Positions 1 to 10,671 are shown, numbered from the stretch's first letter. The stretch: 38,849 nucleotides of DNA from Spirogloea muscicola (GCA_009602725.1 WELB01000420.1:1-38849), one strand, 5' to 3'. Program-made: numbers and translations. Notes: generated by a model not told the origin, from the letters alone.

Positions 1-125
1 ACCCCCTCTCACTCTCTCTCTCCCTCTCCTCTCCCTCTCTATCTCTCTCTGTCCCTCTCTGTCCCTCTCTCCCTCTCTCCCTCTCTTCCCTCCCCCCCTC
101 TTCCTCCCTCTCTCTTCCTAGTCAT
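1..125. repeat. CT-rich low-complexity tract
   Basis: Almost pure pyrimidine on the + strand, with repeating CTCTCTCCCTCT blocks. It lies just upstream of the first recognisable HK exon and probably belongs to an intron of that gene, whose 5' part is outside the window. No coding signal is seen. Confidence 0.85.
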
Positions 126-214
126 CTTGCTTGTCCAGTTCCCACTTCTTAGTGAGGACCTCAATTGTGGAGGCTCTGCACGACCACACTGGTGCAAGCG
201 TTTGTACTGACTAG

Positions 215-3200
215 GCCGTGCTGGGCGAGCTGCGCTTGCGGCAGGATGCATACGCCAAATTCCAGGCGGCTCGATCAGAGCGCTACCGGCAGGACCTGCG
301 GTGCGTGCGCGCCGACGGCGCGCACGTGTGGGTGCGGCTGACCGTCTCGCGTGCCCGCGAGGAGCGCCGCTGCGCCACTGAGTTCGTCATGTGCATGCTC
401 GAGGACATCACTGTCAGCAAGCAGGCCGAGGTTCGAATCGCAGCCCCCCAAGCCTTCCTACATGGGGCAGGAACTATTGTGGATGACAGAAATGGCTGGA
501 TTTAGAAGGAAGAGGGACGCAGGAAGATGGGATTGGAGGGAGGCGCAGAGAGAGCAGGGTAGGGAAGAAGAGGGTGAGATGTGTGTAGGGGTTAGGGAGG
601 AGGGAGGGAGGGAGGGAGGGAGGATGGGTGCAGGGTGAGAGCAAGAATGGAAGAGGTATTAGGGACGGTGGGAGACTGAGAGAGAGAGGGGAAGGGGAGT
701 TGCCAAGGGGGTCGAGTGTGAGAGCCAGAGTGCTGGAGATCAGAAGAGAGTGACAGGATCACGGAGCAGAGGCAGAGAGAGTGACAGAGGAAGTAAAGAT
801 GGAGGCCGAGGAGGAAAAGATACTGTTAGTGCGAACTACAGATAATGGACAGGAAGACGAAGGGATACAGGAGGAGGGTCCAGGAGGGAGAAACAGCAAG
901 GAGACTGTTATCACTAGAGATATACAAATGGTAAATTTAGTTTGTCTAATGCTGTGCCTAACGGTTGTCGCTAATTCCTCGGTAACACTGAGCCCTGTGG
1001 CGCTCGGGCTCTTGCAGGAGAGCTTGGCGCGCGTGGCGCGGAGCTTCCAGCTCGTGGTGGAGCACGTGCCGCTGCCGGCGGTGTTCAGCTCGCCGAGTCG
1101 CGACGACGAGCTCATTATCAACCGCGCGTGCGAGCACCTGCTGGGGTACCGCAAGGAGGACATCAACACGCACGACAAGTGGTTCAGGTCGGCCTCGGCT
1201 CGGCACAGCCGCAGCTCCGTCGTGACTGTGACCGGCGCCCATGCGGCGCTGCACAGGCCTCTGCCGATAGCTGACGCCACACGTTTCCTCACCAGCACGT
1301 TGCATCGGGAGGGCGCGAGGCACTGGCGGCAGGAGTACGAGCGGGCGCGCGAGGCGCGCTTCCCTAGCAAGCTGCTCATGCCAGCTTTTCACAAGGACGG
1401 CTCTCAGTGCTGGATCGAGTGAGTGCCGCACCCCAGCATGACCATCACTCAGTTTTTCTATGACTTGTGCAGTTTGGTAATCTCATCTGGGGATTGGCAG
1501 CCCTGACTGCTAGACTAGTGGGAATGACAATTTAATAAGTTCTTGTTAATGAGGGAAAGTGGGACCATTATCGAATAATAATGGCTGCCAGCAGCATTGT
1601 AATTAACGGAGTTCCTTTCGTCGTAGAGCGAGCAGTTTCTTGCTGCAAAGCTATGGAGGGTAGAGTTGGGGAGTCGCAGAGTAAATGGATATTATAGGGT
1701 CATCATTCTGCATGACTGGTCATAGGGCTAGGAATGGGCTTAAAAGTCAGGAGTGATAGTGTACGGAACTGGACTTCAAAGGGTCCAGGTGTCAGTGAGA
1801 ACAGGCTTTCTGAAGTCTAGTGCAAGGTAGTGCCATCTTATGCAGTAAGTAGCATGATTGCTGGGCCAAGTTGCACACCATAAGACAGAGCGGCCTTGAA
1901 AGCTGCGCTGATTGCACTCGTAACCCTTCCACTGGCGGCCCTGTGTTGATCCGTGCAGGTGGACGGGGTACCTGTACGATGGTGGGGAGCTGTGGATCGT
2001 GAACGACGTCACGGAGCAGCGGTCAGCCCAGGAGAAGTTTCACATCCTCTTCGACGCGTCCTCTGTGAGTGCTCTTGCCCTGCACTCCCTTGGACTCAAC
2101 AGTAAGTGCCTGATTGCTAGTCAGTAAATAGCACTGAAATTTGTTGCCGTACCAGCTTCAAGTGGTACTACATTGAGCCATTCATCACAGGATATGAAAT
2201 GGGCAGCGGTAACAAGTGCCACCCACAAGGATATGTCCCAGGATCCGATACTGCTCTGCAACATCAATTTGGAGGTCCAGGACTGCAACGAGGCGGCGGT
2301 GCGTATCCTGCAGCGTGAAAGGAAGGAGGAGGTACTTCGTGTTGTGAAGCACCTGGGCAACCCCGTCGTGATGCCACTCATGCAGCCCGACGGGCGGCCC
2401 TCCCTCGAGGTGAAGCTCGGTGGCCATCCTGTGCAGTTGTGCAGAAGCCCTCGGGGTGTAGGCTCCACTCCTTGCTGTTCCTCTTCTACCTCTTGTATAT
2501 TAGAGTCCTTAGTGAGAGTTACCATTGGAACGTGCTTCAAGAGCTTCTTTTTTCTGATATGTATGCACTGACGATGGTGCTTAATGATTGGGCAGCGGAT
2601 ACTGGAGAACGACGTGGTTGTCAAGCGTGACGGGCACCACCGTTTTGAGTGGGTGCACCTCCGCAAGGACGGCTCGGACCTGCTCGTGGAGGTCACGCTG
2701 AAGCTCATCAGCATTAACGGGGAGGCCCACATCCTGGTCGTGTGGCACGACCTCACCGAGCGCAAGAAGCAGGTGCGCATTGTGGTGCTTAAGAGCTTCT
2801 CTTGTTTACTCTGTCAGGTTGCTCTTTATCCTGCTCTGCGCGTGCCTGCACTCTTTGGACACTTGGTGGTTTTCTTTGTATTCACTTCTGGAGAGTCGTT
2901 GGTGGATCTCAATCAGACTAGCTGCGCACTTAAACAGGAACTGGACCTGCGCCTAGCCAAGGAGGCAGCTGAAGCAGCCAGCCAGGCCAAGAGCCGGTTC
3001 CTTGCTAACATGTCCCACGAGATCCGCACTCCTATGAACGGTATCTCCTCTCGCTTTCTTCTGCAGCCCATGCACAGACCTCCTCAAATGCTGCAGGTCC
3101 TGTCCTCCACACTGCGTGATAGTGATCAAAAAGTCCAAATTCATGTTTGGTAGGAAATTGTTCACCGAGCGAAGACAATGGAAAGTTGTCAATGAAATTG

Positions 3201-6200
3201 GTTTGGCGTGTTTCTTATCAGGTGTCATTGGGGTGGCGGAGCTGTTGAAGAGCACAGAGCTTAATGAAGAGCAGCAGTCGTACCTTGACATCATCCGGAC
3301 GTCTGGGGACAACTTGCTGCGCATCATCTCCGATGTGCTGGACCTCAGCAAGATTGAGGCGCAGAATCTGAAATTGGAGAGTCTGGAATTCGACTTTTGC
3401 GTGCTGTTGAGCGAGGCTCTGGCACTCCTGGACGTTGTTGCTAGTGAAAAAGGTTCGTGCTACCTAGGCTGCAGTATTGTTGGACATTCTTCAAGAGTGT
3501 GATGCCAGAATGCAAGGTTTCCCTGTCTGCACTTTGTTTCTGTCGCGTGACCATCCAGGGGCTTCATTTGGAGCGGAAACGTATTCAGTACCTGAGCTGT
3601 TCCATGCTCAAGCACTGAAGTGCTTACAGTCAAGTGCCTGATAGCATCTGAAATAGGATTTGTATTCCATCTTCCTGTAATTGCAGCTCTACGGCTTACT
3701 TATGACGTCGATGAGGCCTTACCTCCTCGACTAATTGGAGACCCCACCAGGATACGGCAGATTCTGCTCAACCTGGTGTCGAATTCCATCAAGTTCACTG
3801 AGGCGTAAGTTTCTGATACTTAATCAATGTCTTCCAAGGGCGTAGTACTGTCTACAAGTCAAGATCTAGTCTTGCAACGCATTCTGATGCATCCTGACAG
3901 GCACCCTGAGCAGAGTGGTACTAATGCACTGACACCTCAACATGTTCATGGTGCCAGTGGCCAGATCATAGTATCTGTGAAAGTCGTCGATAGAGTTAGA
4001 GACAGCACCAACGAGTCTTTAGAGAAGGTCAGTGAGATGATGATGAGTTGAGCAGGCCTCTGTAGGCAAGCTTGCTATCAGGCACTTGCAATAAGATGGT
4101 GCATAACAGCAGTCTTGGAAGCCTTCTATGATGTGCATGCACATTACCAGGACTCTGCCATTTGTGATACGGGCCTAAGATGTAACTCAGTGAATGAGCA
4201 GGTTGTTGTAAGGTGTGAGATACAAGATACGGGTGTGGGGATCAATCACGAGGCATTGGATAAATTATTTCAGGCCTTCATGCAGGTACGATGCCTGTTG
4301 ACACCAGGAGTGGATGCAGGCAGAGGCTTTGTTCAAGATAAGACTTGCACAGGGAAAGTAGCCGCCTGCATGGCTGGTACCATATCTTGACAATTTGCTT
4401 AAGGACATTTTGCATGTCCATGTGGTGGCCTTGAGCTGGAACACCTAGTTGTGCACAACTCAGAAGGCAAGTAGTATGTAACTGCATGACGATTAGCTAA
4501 GATACTCAGTGGAGTGTTGCTAAAGTTTTGGGCAGTGCTGGCCTGCCAAAATGTCCTGTTTCCTTTGATACATAATCTCAACCATGCACACAGGCTGATA
4601 CGTCAACTAGTAGAAAGCATGGAGGCACAGGTTACCACAGACCTCCCCTTTGTGTCGTGAGTAAAGTGCATGCTGTTGAGTTGTCACAACTCAGTAAGCT
4701 GGCATACTGCAAGCAAGTACTCGGCTGCGCAGCAGCTGACAAGCGTTTGGGGTTGCTGAGCTCAAATGCTAGGAGGAGGGGGTTGTTTGATCTAAGAGAA
4801 GATGTGTATTGATATCTGGCTTTCAATTTGCAACTGCAGGACTTGGATTAGCTATAAGCAAGTCCCTGGTTGAGCTTATGGGTGGGCAGATCGGCGTCAC
4901 AAGCGAAGAAGGAAAGGGGTCTACATTCTTTTTCATCTTAACACTAGGCATCAGCAATGTGCCTCGAACACCTGCGGGTGCAGCAGGAGAGGGGGCATCT
5001 CTTATAAGAGGAAGTAGAGAGGACATGGCAGCCCTGAGGGTGCTGGTGGTGGAAGACAACAAGGTGAGCTGTCGTGAGATGTCTGTTGTGTCCTTGCCTG
5101 CCTACTTGCAGTGCTAGGCTAGTAACTCCATAGACTTTTCATGAGGGTCAACCTTGCCAGTTCTGGAACAGTCATACAGTACACCTTGCCTTTTGCAGGT
5201 GAATCAGATTGTGGTGACAAAGATGCTCAAGAACATGGGCGTCATGTATGACTTGGCTGAGAATGGAGTAGAAGCTGTCCAAGCTTACCTAGATAATGAC
5301 TACGACCTTATCTTAATGGTTGCTCCTTCAGCCTTATGCCAATGTCCTCATGCCTTAGCAAAAAGTGAAATGAGGCCTCCAAGCAGGTCCAAAGTTCCAT
5401 AGCCATGTTAATGTTTGTCTGAAAACGATATAGTATTATCAGCGTCCTCCACATTCAGAATGCCTCTTTAACGAGTTATGTGGTGGCCGCTGGCCAACTA
5501 GCTTGTATCATGCTGATAAAGTGCTAACTCCTCATCACAACCTTTTCAATGCAATTTGGACGTTGGTAACTGACACTGTAGCTGTTATTCTCTTATGATC
5601 ATTGTCAGGATTGCCACATGCCCGAGATGGATGGCTTTGAGGCAACAAGGAGAATTCGAGCACTGGAGCTTCGCAAGACGCAGGCCTCGCACAAGCCGAA
5701 GCCCTACATAGTTGCTCTGACAGCGTCGGCCTTGAGTCACGAGCGGGAGTCCTGTGAGAGGTCCGGCATGGATCACTTTTTGACGAAGCCCGTAAGGCCC
5801 AAAGACTTGGAGGAATTGATGCTGACACAGGTCTGCCAGAGATCAGGGGTCCAGCGTGATGCTGTCCGATAATTTGCACTGTATTATGCCTTCATTCTTT
5901 ATTCAACATTGTGCCTCAGCTGAGGGCCTCCAATGTCCGAATTCGCACAAAGCCATTTGATTTGAACATGTGGTGTCCAACGTCATGTAATGCGGCATCT
6001 CGTTTGGTAAGTATTTCATCAGGCAGTACATCGGGGGCCTACTGTAATACTATGGCCTGCAAACTTGCTCCCACGAGTTTGCAGCAGTTGCGTCAAGGAC
6101 TGCTACTTTGCAGGCAGCTCTCCAAGTCGGTGACCAGATCAATATAGGCAAGATCTCACGATATTGCTCGTTTCTGCATACGATTATTCATACGCAAAGG

Positions 6201-6311
6201 ACGAGGATGACAATGACCAGACAAGCACGTGCATGCCCTGCCCTGTTGTCACGTCAGGAGTCCTACCAAGATGACACTCGTACTTCTGAATTTACTCGTA
6301 GCTCTGACTGA
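215..6311 (+). CDS. PAS-containing hybrid sensor histidine kinase, copy A (intact, 5' partial)
   Basis: Predicted exons: 215-430, 1018-1187, 1296-1418, 1959-2064, 2242-2409, 2596-2772, 2938-3040, 3222-3452, 3687-3804, 3958-4027, 4202-4285, 4594-4630, 4840-5063, 5199-5318, 5609-5830, 5920-6006, 6114-6311. All phases join, giving 817 residues without a stop; the start lies upstream. Domains: PAC end 1-72; PAS/PAC about 73-195 (ends [14 protein letters not shown]); PAS/PAC 196-320 (ends [10 protein letters not shown]); dimerisation domain with phospho-His347 in [15 protein letters not shown]; ATPase with N-box [12 protein letters not shown] (N464), G1 DTGVG 503-507, F-box LFQAF, G2 GGTGLGLAIS; receiver with E606/D607, phospho-Asp650 (DCHMPEMDG), T687 and K709. 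Such proteins autophosphorylate on His and pass phosphate to their own Asp, normally onward through an Hpt protein. No membrane segment is visible, so a soluble PAS-sensing kinase is inferred. The signal is unknown. The 108-nt intron at 1188-1295 is a multiple of three and could be retained in frame. The last exon after K752 is uncertain because it is not conserved in copy C. Confidence 0.85.
431..1017 (+). other. purine-rich intron of HK copy A
   Basis: The interval lies between the first PAC exon and the next PAS exon, and its 3' end is a good acceptor (CTTGCAG). It is strongly G/A-rich on the sense strand. At 602-620 five GGG runs are separated by single A, a G-quadruplex-compatible motif. 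The open frames in this interval are low-complexity purine readings, not genes. Confidence 0.6.
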
Positions 6312-6700
6312 TTTGGTTGCTCAACATGACCTGCTTTTGCAGTGAGCTGGCTGGACCATGTGCAAAGAGGCACTCGACGTGTGCGGAGCTCTTTGTTGCC
6401 TGCAGCTTGGCTGAAACAAGGTCTTGCAGGTTGCAATGCAGGACAATGAGCATGCTTTCCAATAAGTCGCGTAGTTGTACACTCTCAAGCAGTCGTACTC
6501 AGCTCTAGGAAGAACATGGACATTTGTGGAAGGTGCAGTGTGCTTGACACACTCCGCATGAACGAGCTTCTGAGCTCAAACATGCACGATGCAGAAACGT
6601 AGTAATGCAAGCAAGCAGCACAATTAGCCGCGCAGATCTAGAATCAATGCGGCTGCTGACATAGTTAGAACGGCTGTAAAAGCCAGCAAGGTGCTTACAG
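6312..6700 (+). other. 3' flank of HK copy A
   Basis: No convincing gene. The stretch is conserved in copy C (about 28994-29360) and contains acceptor-like sites such as CTTTTGCAG near 6342 and TCTTGCAG near 6430. It may be 3' UTR or alternative terminal exons of the kinase. A reading GDVEERLLQGARRAASATV (about 6718-6774, ending at a stop near 6793) is conserved in copy C and could be a terminal exon, but it lies antisense to a LINE relic. Confidence 0.4.
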
Positions 6701-7085
6701 AAGGTGTTCATGACGGAGATGTGGAGGAGAGGCTGCTGCAAGGAGCTCGCAGAGCAGCGTCTGCTACTGTGCTCATGCCCGAGACGAGCACATAGGGGGG
6801 CTTCGTGACGAAGAGGGTCTTCAGCCGGAGGTCGGAGTAACTTGCAGCTGGAAGAGAGGCACCCCGACGAGACCCAGAAGTAGCAGCCAATCTGGGACCG
6901 TTGGAAGGCAATGGACAGCCGCATATCGAACACCTGGGCAAGCGACCCAGCGCCGTGAAGCCGGGCAGCTCCCCTTGCTGTCCCTGCGGACGATCCTGGC
7001 CCGCCGTGCAAGCTGCTGCAGCAGGTCCAGCCACGACTGCTGAACGCCCCTGCAATGAGATAGGGCTCGGAAGACGTAAATGACA
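6700..7085 (-). pseudogene. LINE C-terminal relic adjoining HK copy A
   Basis: Read on the minus strand, two frames together give the LINE end pattern: LDLLQQLARRAR, then GSLAQVFDMRLSIAFQRSQ, then ASLPAASYSDLRLK. It therefore carries at least one frameshift. The usual terminal LLSRGY is replaced after SDLRLK, so the tail is not the standard F1 or F3 3' end. The same relic follows HK copies B and C, so it was part of the unit before triplication. Confidence 0.65.
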
Positions 7086-7265
7086 AAGGAAAGCAAGTGG
7101 TTACTTATTTTTGGCAGCTGGAAAACCCCATGTCAGCAGCCACAAGTCCCTCCCTCCCTCTCCCCCCCCTCCTGTTGGGAGTTGGATCGTCAGCCAGGCG
7201 CCGGCCTTTGGTGAGGGAAAGGCGGAGACCCACCGACTGTGTTTTGTCAGGCTTTGTCCACCTGA
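7086..7265. other. conserved spacer before M element, unit 1
   Basis: No gene is seen. A CCCTCCCTCC-rich stretch is followed by a segment ending TTTGTCCACCTGA immediately before the M element. The same spacer is recognisable at about 17661-18043 (interrupted by an F1 end) and 29770-29967, and marks the repeat unit. Confidence 0.6.
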
Positions 7266-7319
7266 GGGCCGGGTTACACCGGGACGGACGGACGGACGGA
7301 GGGGTACGTGTCGCGCGGT
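7266..7319. mobile_element. M element, left terminal part (unit 1)
   Basis: Starts GGGCCGGGTTACACCGGGAC followed by repeated GACG, preceded by TGA as at the intact copy 29968. The sequence is cut after CGCGCGGT, and the interior resumes at about 8008 behind a nest of LINE fragments. The end closely matches the other GGGCC..TTACACC termini in the window. Confidence 0.75.
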
Positions 7320-7500
7320 AGAACACCGATGGTGGCTCGAGCTGCTCACCCAGCTCGCCCGCCACACCATCGCCCGTCGCTTCCATTGGGAGCCGGTAGA
7401 CTTTCCTGCAGCCGGGTTGCTAACGCAAGTGTATCGTGTGCGCCTGGCCGTCTCGCTGCAGAGGTCTATGGCCCGCGCGCTGCACCTTCGTGCCGGCAGA
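7320..7500 (+). mobile_element. F1 LINE C-terminal fragment
   Basis: Encodes WLELLTQLARHTIARRF .. VYRVRLAVSLQRSMARAL, matching the F1 C-terminus at 37740-37900. It stops at HLRAGR and is abutted by an inverted F1 tail, so the last ~20 codons and the 3' UTR are missing. It sits inside the M element. Confidence 0.75.
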
Positions 7501-7683
7501 AGGAGGTGCTCGCCCATTGAGAAGAAAGTGCTCGCCCATTGAGAATAGGGGCTGGAACAACCAGCCCGAAAAAGAATGAACAGAGTACGAGAAGGGGGCC
7601 AGGGGAAGCGCTAAGTAACAGAAACAAAGCTGCTACGAGACACTCAGTAACCCCTGCTAAGCAGCCGCAGATCAGAGATGCTG
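7501..7683 (-). mobile_element. F1 LINE 3' end with duplicated tail
   Basis: On the minus strand it ends ISDLRLLSRGY-stop followed by the F1 3' UTR, the stem-loop GGGCTGGTTGTTCCAGCCC and the tail CTCAATGGGCGAGCAC. A second partial tail (GGGCGAGCACC, 7501-7524) is repeated head-to-tail beyond it. Only about 10 codons of coding sequence remain. Confidence 0.75.
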
Positions 7684-7725
7684 AGAAGGGGGGCTGGCAA
7701 AGCCAACCCAAAAAGAATGGACAAT
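7684..7725 (-). mobile_element. LINE 3' tail fragment (minus)
   Basis: Contains GGGCTGGCAAAGCCAACCC, a mutated form of the tail stem-loop, and the usual AAAAAGAATGGACA neighbour. It is joined directly to the 5' truncation point of the preceding minus-strand F1 end. The next 60 bp (7726-7785) hold nothing recognisable. Confidence 0.55.
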
Positions 7726-7785
7726 GTTCAAAGCCAAAGAAAGAGGTGCTGAAAAAGGACTACACTACAAAGTGCAAGATGGTGC

Positions 7786-8007
7786 AGAGCCCTCGCTGCT
7801 GCCTCTGGCTCTGCCTGGGGACCCACTTCCAGGAGCCTAGAATCTCTGCGGCTGCTCAGCAGGGGTTACTGAGTGATTCGTAGCTGCTTTGTTTCTATGT
7901 GTACATGTTATTCTTAGCGCTTCCCTGGCCCCCTTCTCGTACTCTGTTCATTCCTTCTTGGGCTGGCTTTTCTAGCCCCTATCCTCAATGGGCGAGCACT
8001 TTCTTTG
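7786..8007 (+). mobile_element. F1 LINE 3' end (plus)
   Basis: Shows the codons for CTLWLCL-type frames, the LINE end CTGCTCAGCAGGGGTTACTGA, a 3' UTR containing CTCGTACTCTGTTCATTC, the stem-loop GGGCTGGCTTTTCTAGCCC and the tail CTCAATGGGCGAGCACTTTC. It is severely 5'-truncated and the coding part is frame-damaged. Confidence 0.75.
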
Positions 8008-8176
8008 AAACGCCGGCTTGCCAACCTTGCGCGCCGCCCGGACGCGGACGCGCGCCACGGTGGCGCCACATCGGCGCTGACTAGGACTCCTTTTGGGGCG
8101 CGTCAAGGAGGACACGCGCGCGTTTGCCACGAGGGCGGACGAACTGGCCCCTCCTCCCGAGGAGGAGGGCCCAGTT
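8008..8176. mobile_element. M element interior (first copy, unit 1)
   Basis: Continues the M element interrupted at 7319: AAACGCCGGC, CGCGCCACGGTGGCGCCACA, CGCGTTTGCCACGAGGGC, ending at the central palindrome GGGCCCAGTT. The segment plus the LINE tail in front of it is repeated at 10254-10495. Confidence 0.75.
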
Positions 8177-8487
8177 CACACTCTCCTTCAAAACATTGCC
8201 AATCTAGGCTACACTCGACGTGCAGATGTGTTTCCGGCTGAGATGGGCTTGCCAGCTGCATATCTGTCGCTCTTGCGACGACGAGCTTCGGCCTGTTTGC
8301 AGCGTGCTCAGGCTAGTGCTTTGCACCAGAAAGCTGGGCGAGCTCTAGTTGGTGGCAGAAGAGCTCCGTTTCTGGCATCTAGTATTCATGCATCGAGTAG
8401 TGACCTTTATATTTTGACCCGTGGTTATTGAACGGGTCAATCTGCTGTAGATTATGTAGATCTTTAGATGTGCTTGCCATTGTACCT
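8177..8487 (+). mobile_element. F2 LINE 3' fragment (plus), left arm of an inverted repeat
   Basis: Encodes LLQNIANLGYTRRADVFPAE .. SDLYILTRGY-stop, followed by F2 3' UTR up to GCTTGCCATTGTACCT. It matches the minus-strand F2 copy that starts 68 bp downstream, from residue 402 of that copy to the 3' UTR. It was inserted at the central palindrome of the M element. Confidence 0.8.
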
Positions 8488-8866
8488 AGAAGATGAGCTC
8501 GCCCATAGAAGAGAAAAGAGATCGTGTATTAGAAAGAATTGTAGGCCAAATGGCCAGGTACAAAGGCAAGCACATCTAAAAATCTACATAACCTACAGCA
8601 GATTGACCCACTCAATAACCACGGGTCAAAACATAAAGGTCACTACTCGATGCATGAATACTAGATGCCAGGAACGGAGCCCTTCTGCCACCTACTAGAG
8701 CTCGCCCAGCTTTCTGGTGCAAGGCACTAGCCTGAGCACGCTGCAAACAGGCCGAAACTCGACGTCGCAAGAGCGACAGATATGCAGCTGGCAAGCCCAT
8801 CTCAGCCGGAAACACATCTGCGCGTCGAGTGTAGCCTAGATTGGCAATGTTTTGAAGCAGAGTGTG
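8177..8866. repeat. 311-bp inverted repeat with 68-bp loop
   Basis: Arms 8177-8487 and 8556-8866 are the two F2 copies in opposite orientation. They are equal in length and nearly identical by eye, e.g. GGTTATTGAACGGGTCAATC against the complement of GATTGACCCACTCAATAACC. Confidence 0.85.
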
Positions 8867-9998
8867 GAAGCGAGGACCCAGACAGCCAAAGATGTCGATT
8901 GCAGCTGGCAGGAGTTGATCGCATTGGGGGTAATCGGAGTAATGCCGCAGTTTTCTTTGCTCTGCTCCGCCCACTGCGTGCCCAGCAATGTGTGTTGATG
9001 CTGGGCCTTTATATGCCTCCGTAACAACAACGTCGACCAGGGCCCGTGGTCCTCCACCAGGTTGCACGCCCACAATGTCAAGTGTGCGGCGATGATGACG
9101 TCCCTGGGCGTCCGTGGTGATAGGCATGATATTGTTGACTTCCACGACCGCACGGTAGCCGGCGTCGCGCATCAAGCCCGCCAGGGCATCGCGAAGGAGG
9201 TTGTGAATGCCCACCACTTCTGGTCCAGTGGGGCATCTCAGCATGTGAGTGGCGAGCACAGCACCCTCTGCACGGAAGCCGCACTCGCACTGGCGCACCC
9301 CAATCAGGCAATTAGGTGGGAGGCCGAGGAAGAGTTGAAGCGATGTCCGAAAGGCCTCGGAGCTGATGCTGAAGGCGTTGGCGACGGGGGGAGAGGTGAT
9401 CCAGTCAGTGGCACCAGGTGTGGCCAGAGAAGTGAGTCTTGCCAAGCTCCTCGGATTGTTCTGAATCTCTGGCAGCCTCCTCAACCTTCTGCGGCGTTCG
9501 TCTTCCACTGCCGTAACCAGTCTGGATTGTGCCCCTCTATCAGAAGCTTGGGCGAGGGTGGAGAATGGCGTGAGTAGGGGTTGGAGAGAGAGGAAAGAGC
9601 TGATGGCTGAGTCGCGGATGCTCCTCAGATCCGCTTGGAAGGGGAAGGAGCCTTCCTCCACATTGCGTACAGGGTCGTGGAGGCAAGGGAAGCGCATGGG
9701 GAGCAGGGAGGCGATCTGGTGCCAGCAGCCCAGGAAGGCTGCTTGCGCCGTCTGCTCCAACGACCGGCAGCCAAGGCCGCCCATGCGAGTAGGGAGGGAG
9801 GCCTGGAGGGAAGCTGAAGCAGAGGGGAAAGATGAAGAATGTAGTAGGGCTGCCAGGGACTGCTGAAGGGAGTCATCATATTCCTTGTAGAGCTCCGCCA
9901 CCATGCCCAATGGGGCAACTGTCCGTTGCAGATAGCAAGCCCGTTGGCCGATGCAGCGGGTGAGGATGGCCAACGCCAGCTGCGTGTCCCCAAGGAGG
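8488..9998 (-). mobile_element. F2 LINE C-terminal half with restriction-like endonuclease (5'-truncated)
   Basis: The open frame (stop at 8612) runs 485 codons; the first ~26 residues come from an abutting LINE tail. Residues 27-250 are the post-RT region (LPTRMGGLGCRSLEQTAQAA at 92-111 is typical). A CCHC-like finger follows: C261, C263, H275, C279 (HMLRC). A PD-(D/E)XK-like endonuclease has RRTLDIVG (D331) and LVDVVVTEA (D346). The C-terminus ends SDLYVLTRGY. The reverse transcriptase domain is absent, so the copy is 5'-truncated and cannot move alone. The 3' UTR carries the small hairpin GGCCATTTGGCC and a distal tail ATGGGCGAGC shared with F1. In complete relatives the enzyme nicks the target and primes reverse transcription there. 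Confidence 0.85.
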
Positions 9999-10325
9999 GG
10001 AAGGGAAGGGAGGGGAGGGGAAGAGAGGGGCTGGCAGAAGCCAGCCAAAAAAGAATGGACAAAACCCAAAAGAAGGGAAACACACTAGCTAGGCATCGAG
10101 ACAACTAGACATGACGGAACCACACGAAGTTAAAAACCCGCGGGTTTGTACCTGGCCATTGAGAGAAAGCGCGGCCAGATTGACTGGTGGCTGGGAAAGG
10201 CCAGCCCAAAGCCATTTGGCCTACAGCTGTTTCTAATACACGGTCTTTCCTCCTTCTCGTACTCTGTTCATTCCTTTTTGGGCTGGCTTTTCCAGCCCCT
10301 ATCCTCAATGGGCGAGCACTTTCTT
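9999..10325. mobile_element. cluster of LINE 3' tails (minus, minus, plus, plus)
   Basis: Holds four tail pieces and no gene. A minus tail has stem-loop GGCTGGCTTCTGCCAGCC complement near 10030-10048. A minus F3 tail (GCGGCCAGATTGACTGGTGG) lies near 10171-10212. A plus F2 tail (GCCATTTGGCCTACAG) lies near 10211-10250. A plus F1 tail with GGGCTGGCTTTTCCAGCCC lies at about 10254-10325. Between them, 10134-10147 is the perfect palindrome AAACCCGCGGGTTT. Confidence 0.65.
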
Positions 10326-10671
10326 TGAAACGCCCGGCTTGCCAACCTTGCGCGCTCGGACGCGGACGCGCGCCACGGGGGCGCCACATCGGCGCTGACT
10401 AGGACTCCTTTTGGGGCGCGTCAAGGAGGAAACGCGCGCGTTTGCCACGAGGGCGGACGAACTGGGCCCTCCTCCCGAGGGCCCAGTTCCGTCCACCCCC
10501 CCCCCGTCCACCCCCTGCTTGAAAAGGGACAGCTGGCACCCCCCCACCCCAATACACGAGATTTCAGAATTCTGTTCTGCACGTGCAGCCTGCTTCGGCC
10601 TCCGTGGCCGCGTCCACCCCCTGACAAGACGGACGCCAGGCGTCCGACCGCCCGTCCCGGTGTAAATTGAG
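10326..10671. mobile_element. M element interior and right end (unit 1)
   Basis: Repeats the interior seen at 8008 and continues through the central palindrome (GGGCCCTCCTCCCGAGGGCC), GGGACAGCTGGCACC, TACACGAGATTTCAGAATTC and TGTTCTGCACGTGCAGCC to the right terminus CGTCCCGGTGTAAATTG. It abuts a second M element directly. Confidence 0.75.

Noticed and set aside
39-251. Open frame on the minus strand over the CT-rich tract
   Set aside because: The reading is Arg/Glu repeats from low-complexity sequence and overlaps a supported PAC exon on the other strand.
759-1431. Long minus-strand frames opposite the PAS exon
   Set aside because: They are complements of GC-rich PAS coding sequence; the plus strand carries recognisable PAS residues and consistent splice sites.
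215-6311. Bacterial two-component origin or contamination
   Set aside because: Sixteen GT-AG introns with joining phases and surrounding LINEs show a eukaryotic nuclear gene.
7136-7178. CCCTCCCTCC repeats as a CRISPR-like or regulatory array
   Set aside because: Simple-sequence spacer repeated in each unit; no repeat-spacer structure.
9062-9577. 171-codon plus-strand frame opposite the F2 LINE
   Set aside because: Complement of the LINE frame with zinc-finger and endonuclease motifs; no motif of its own.
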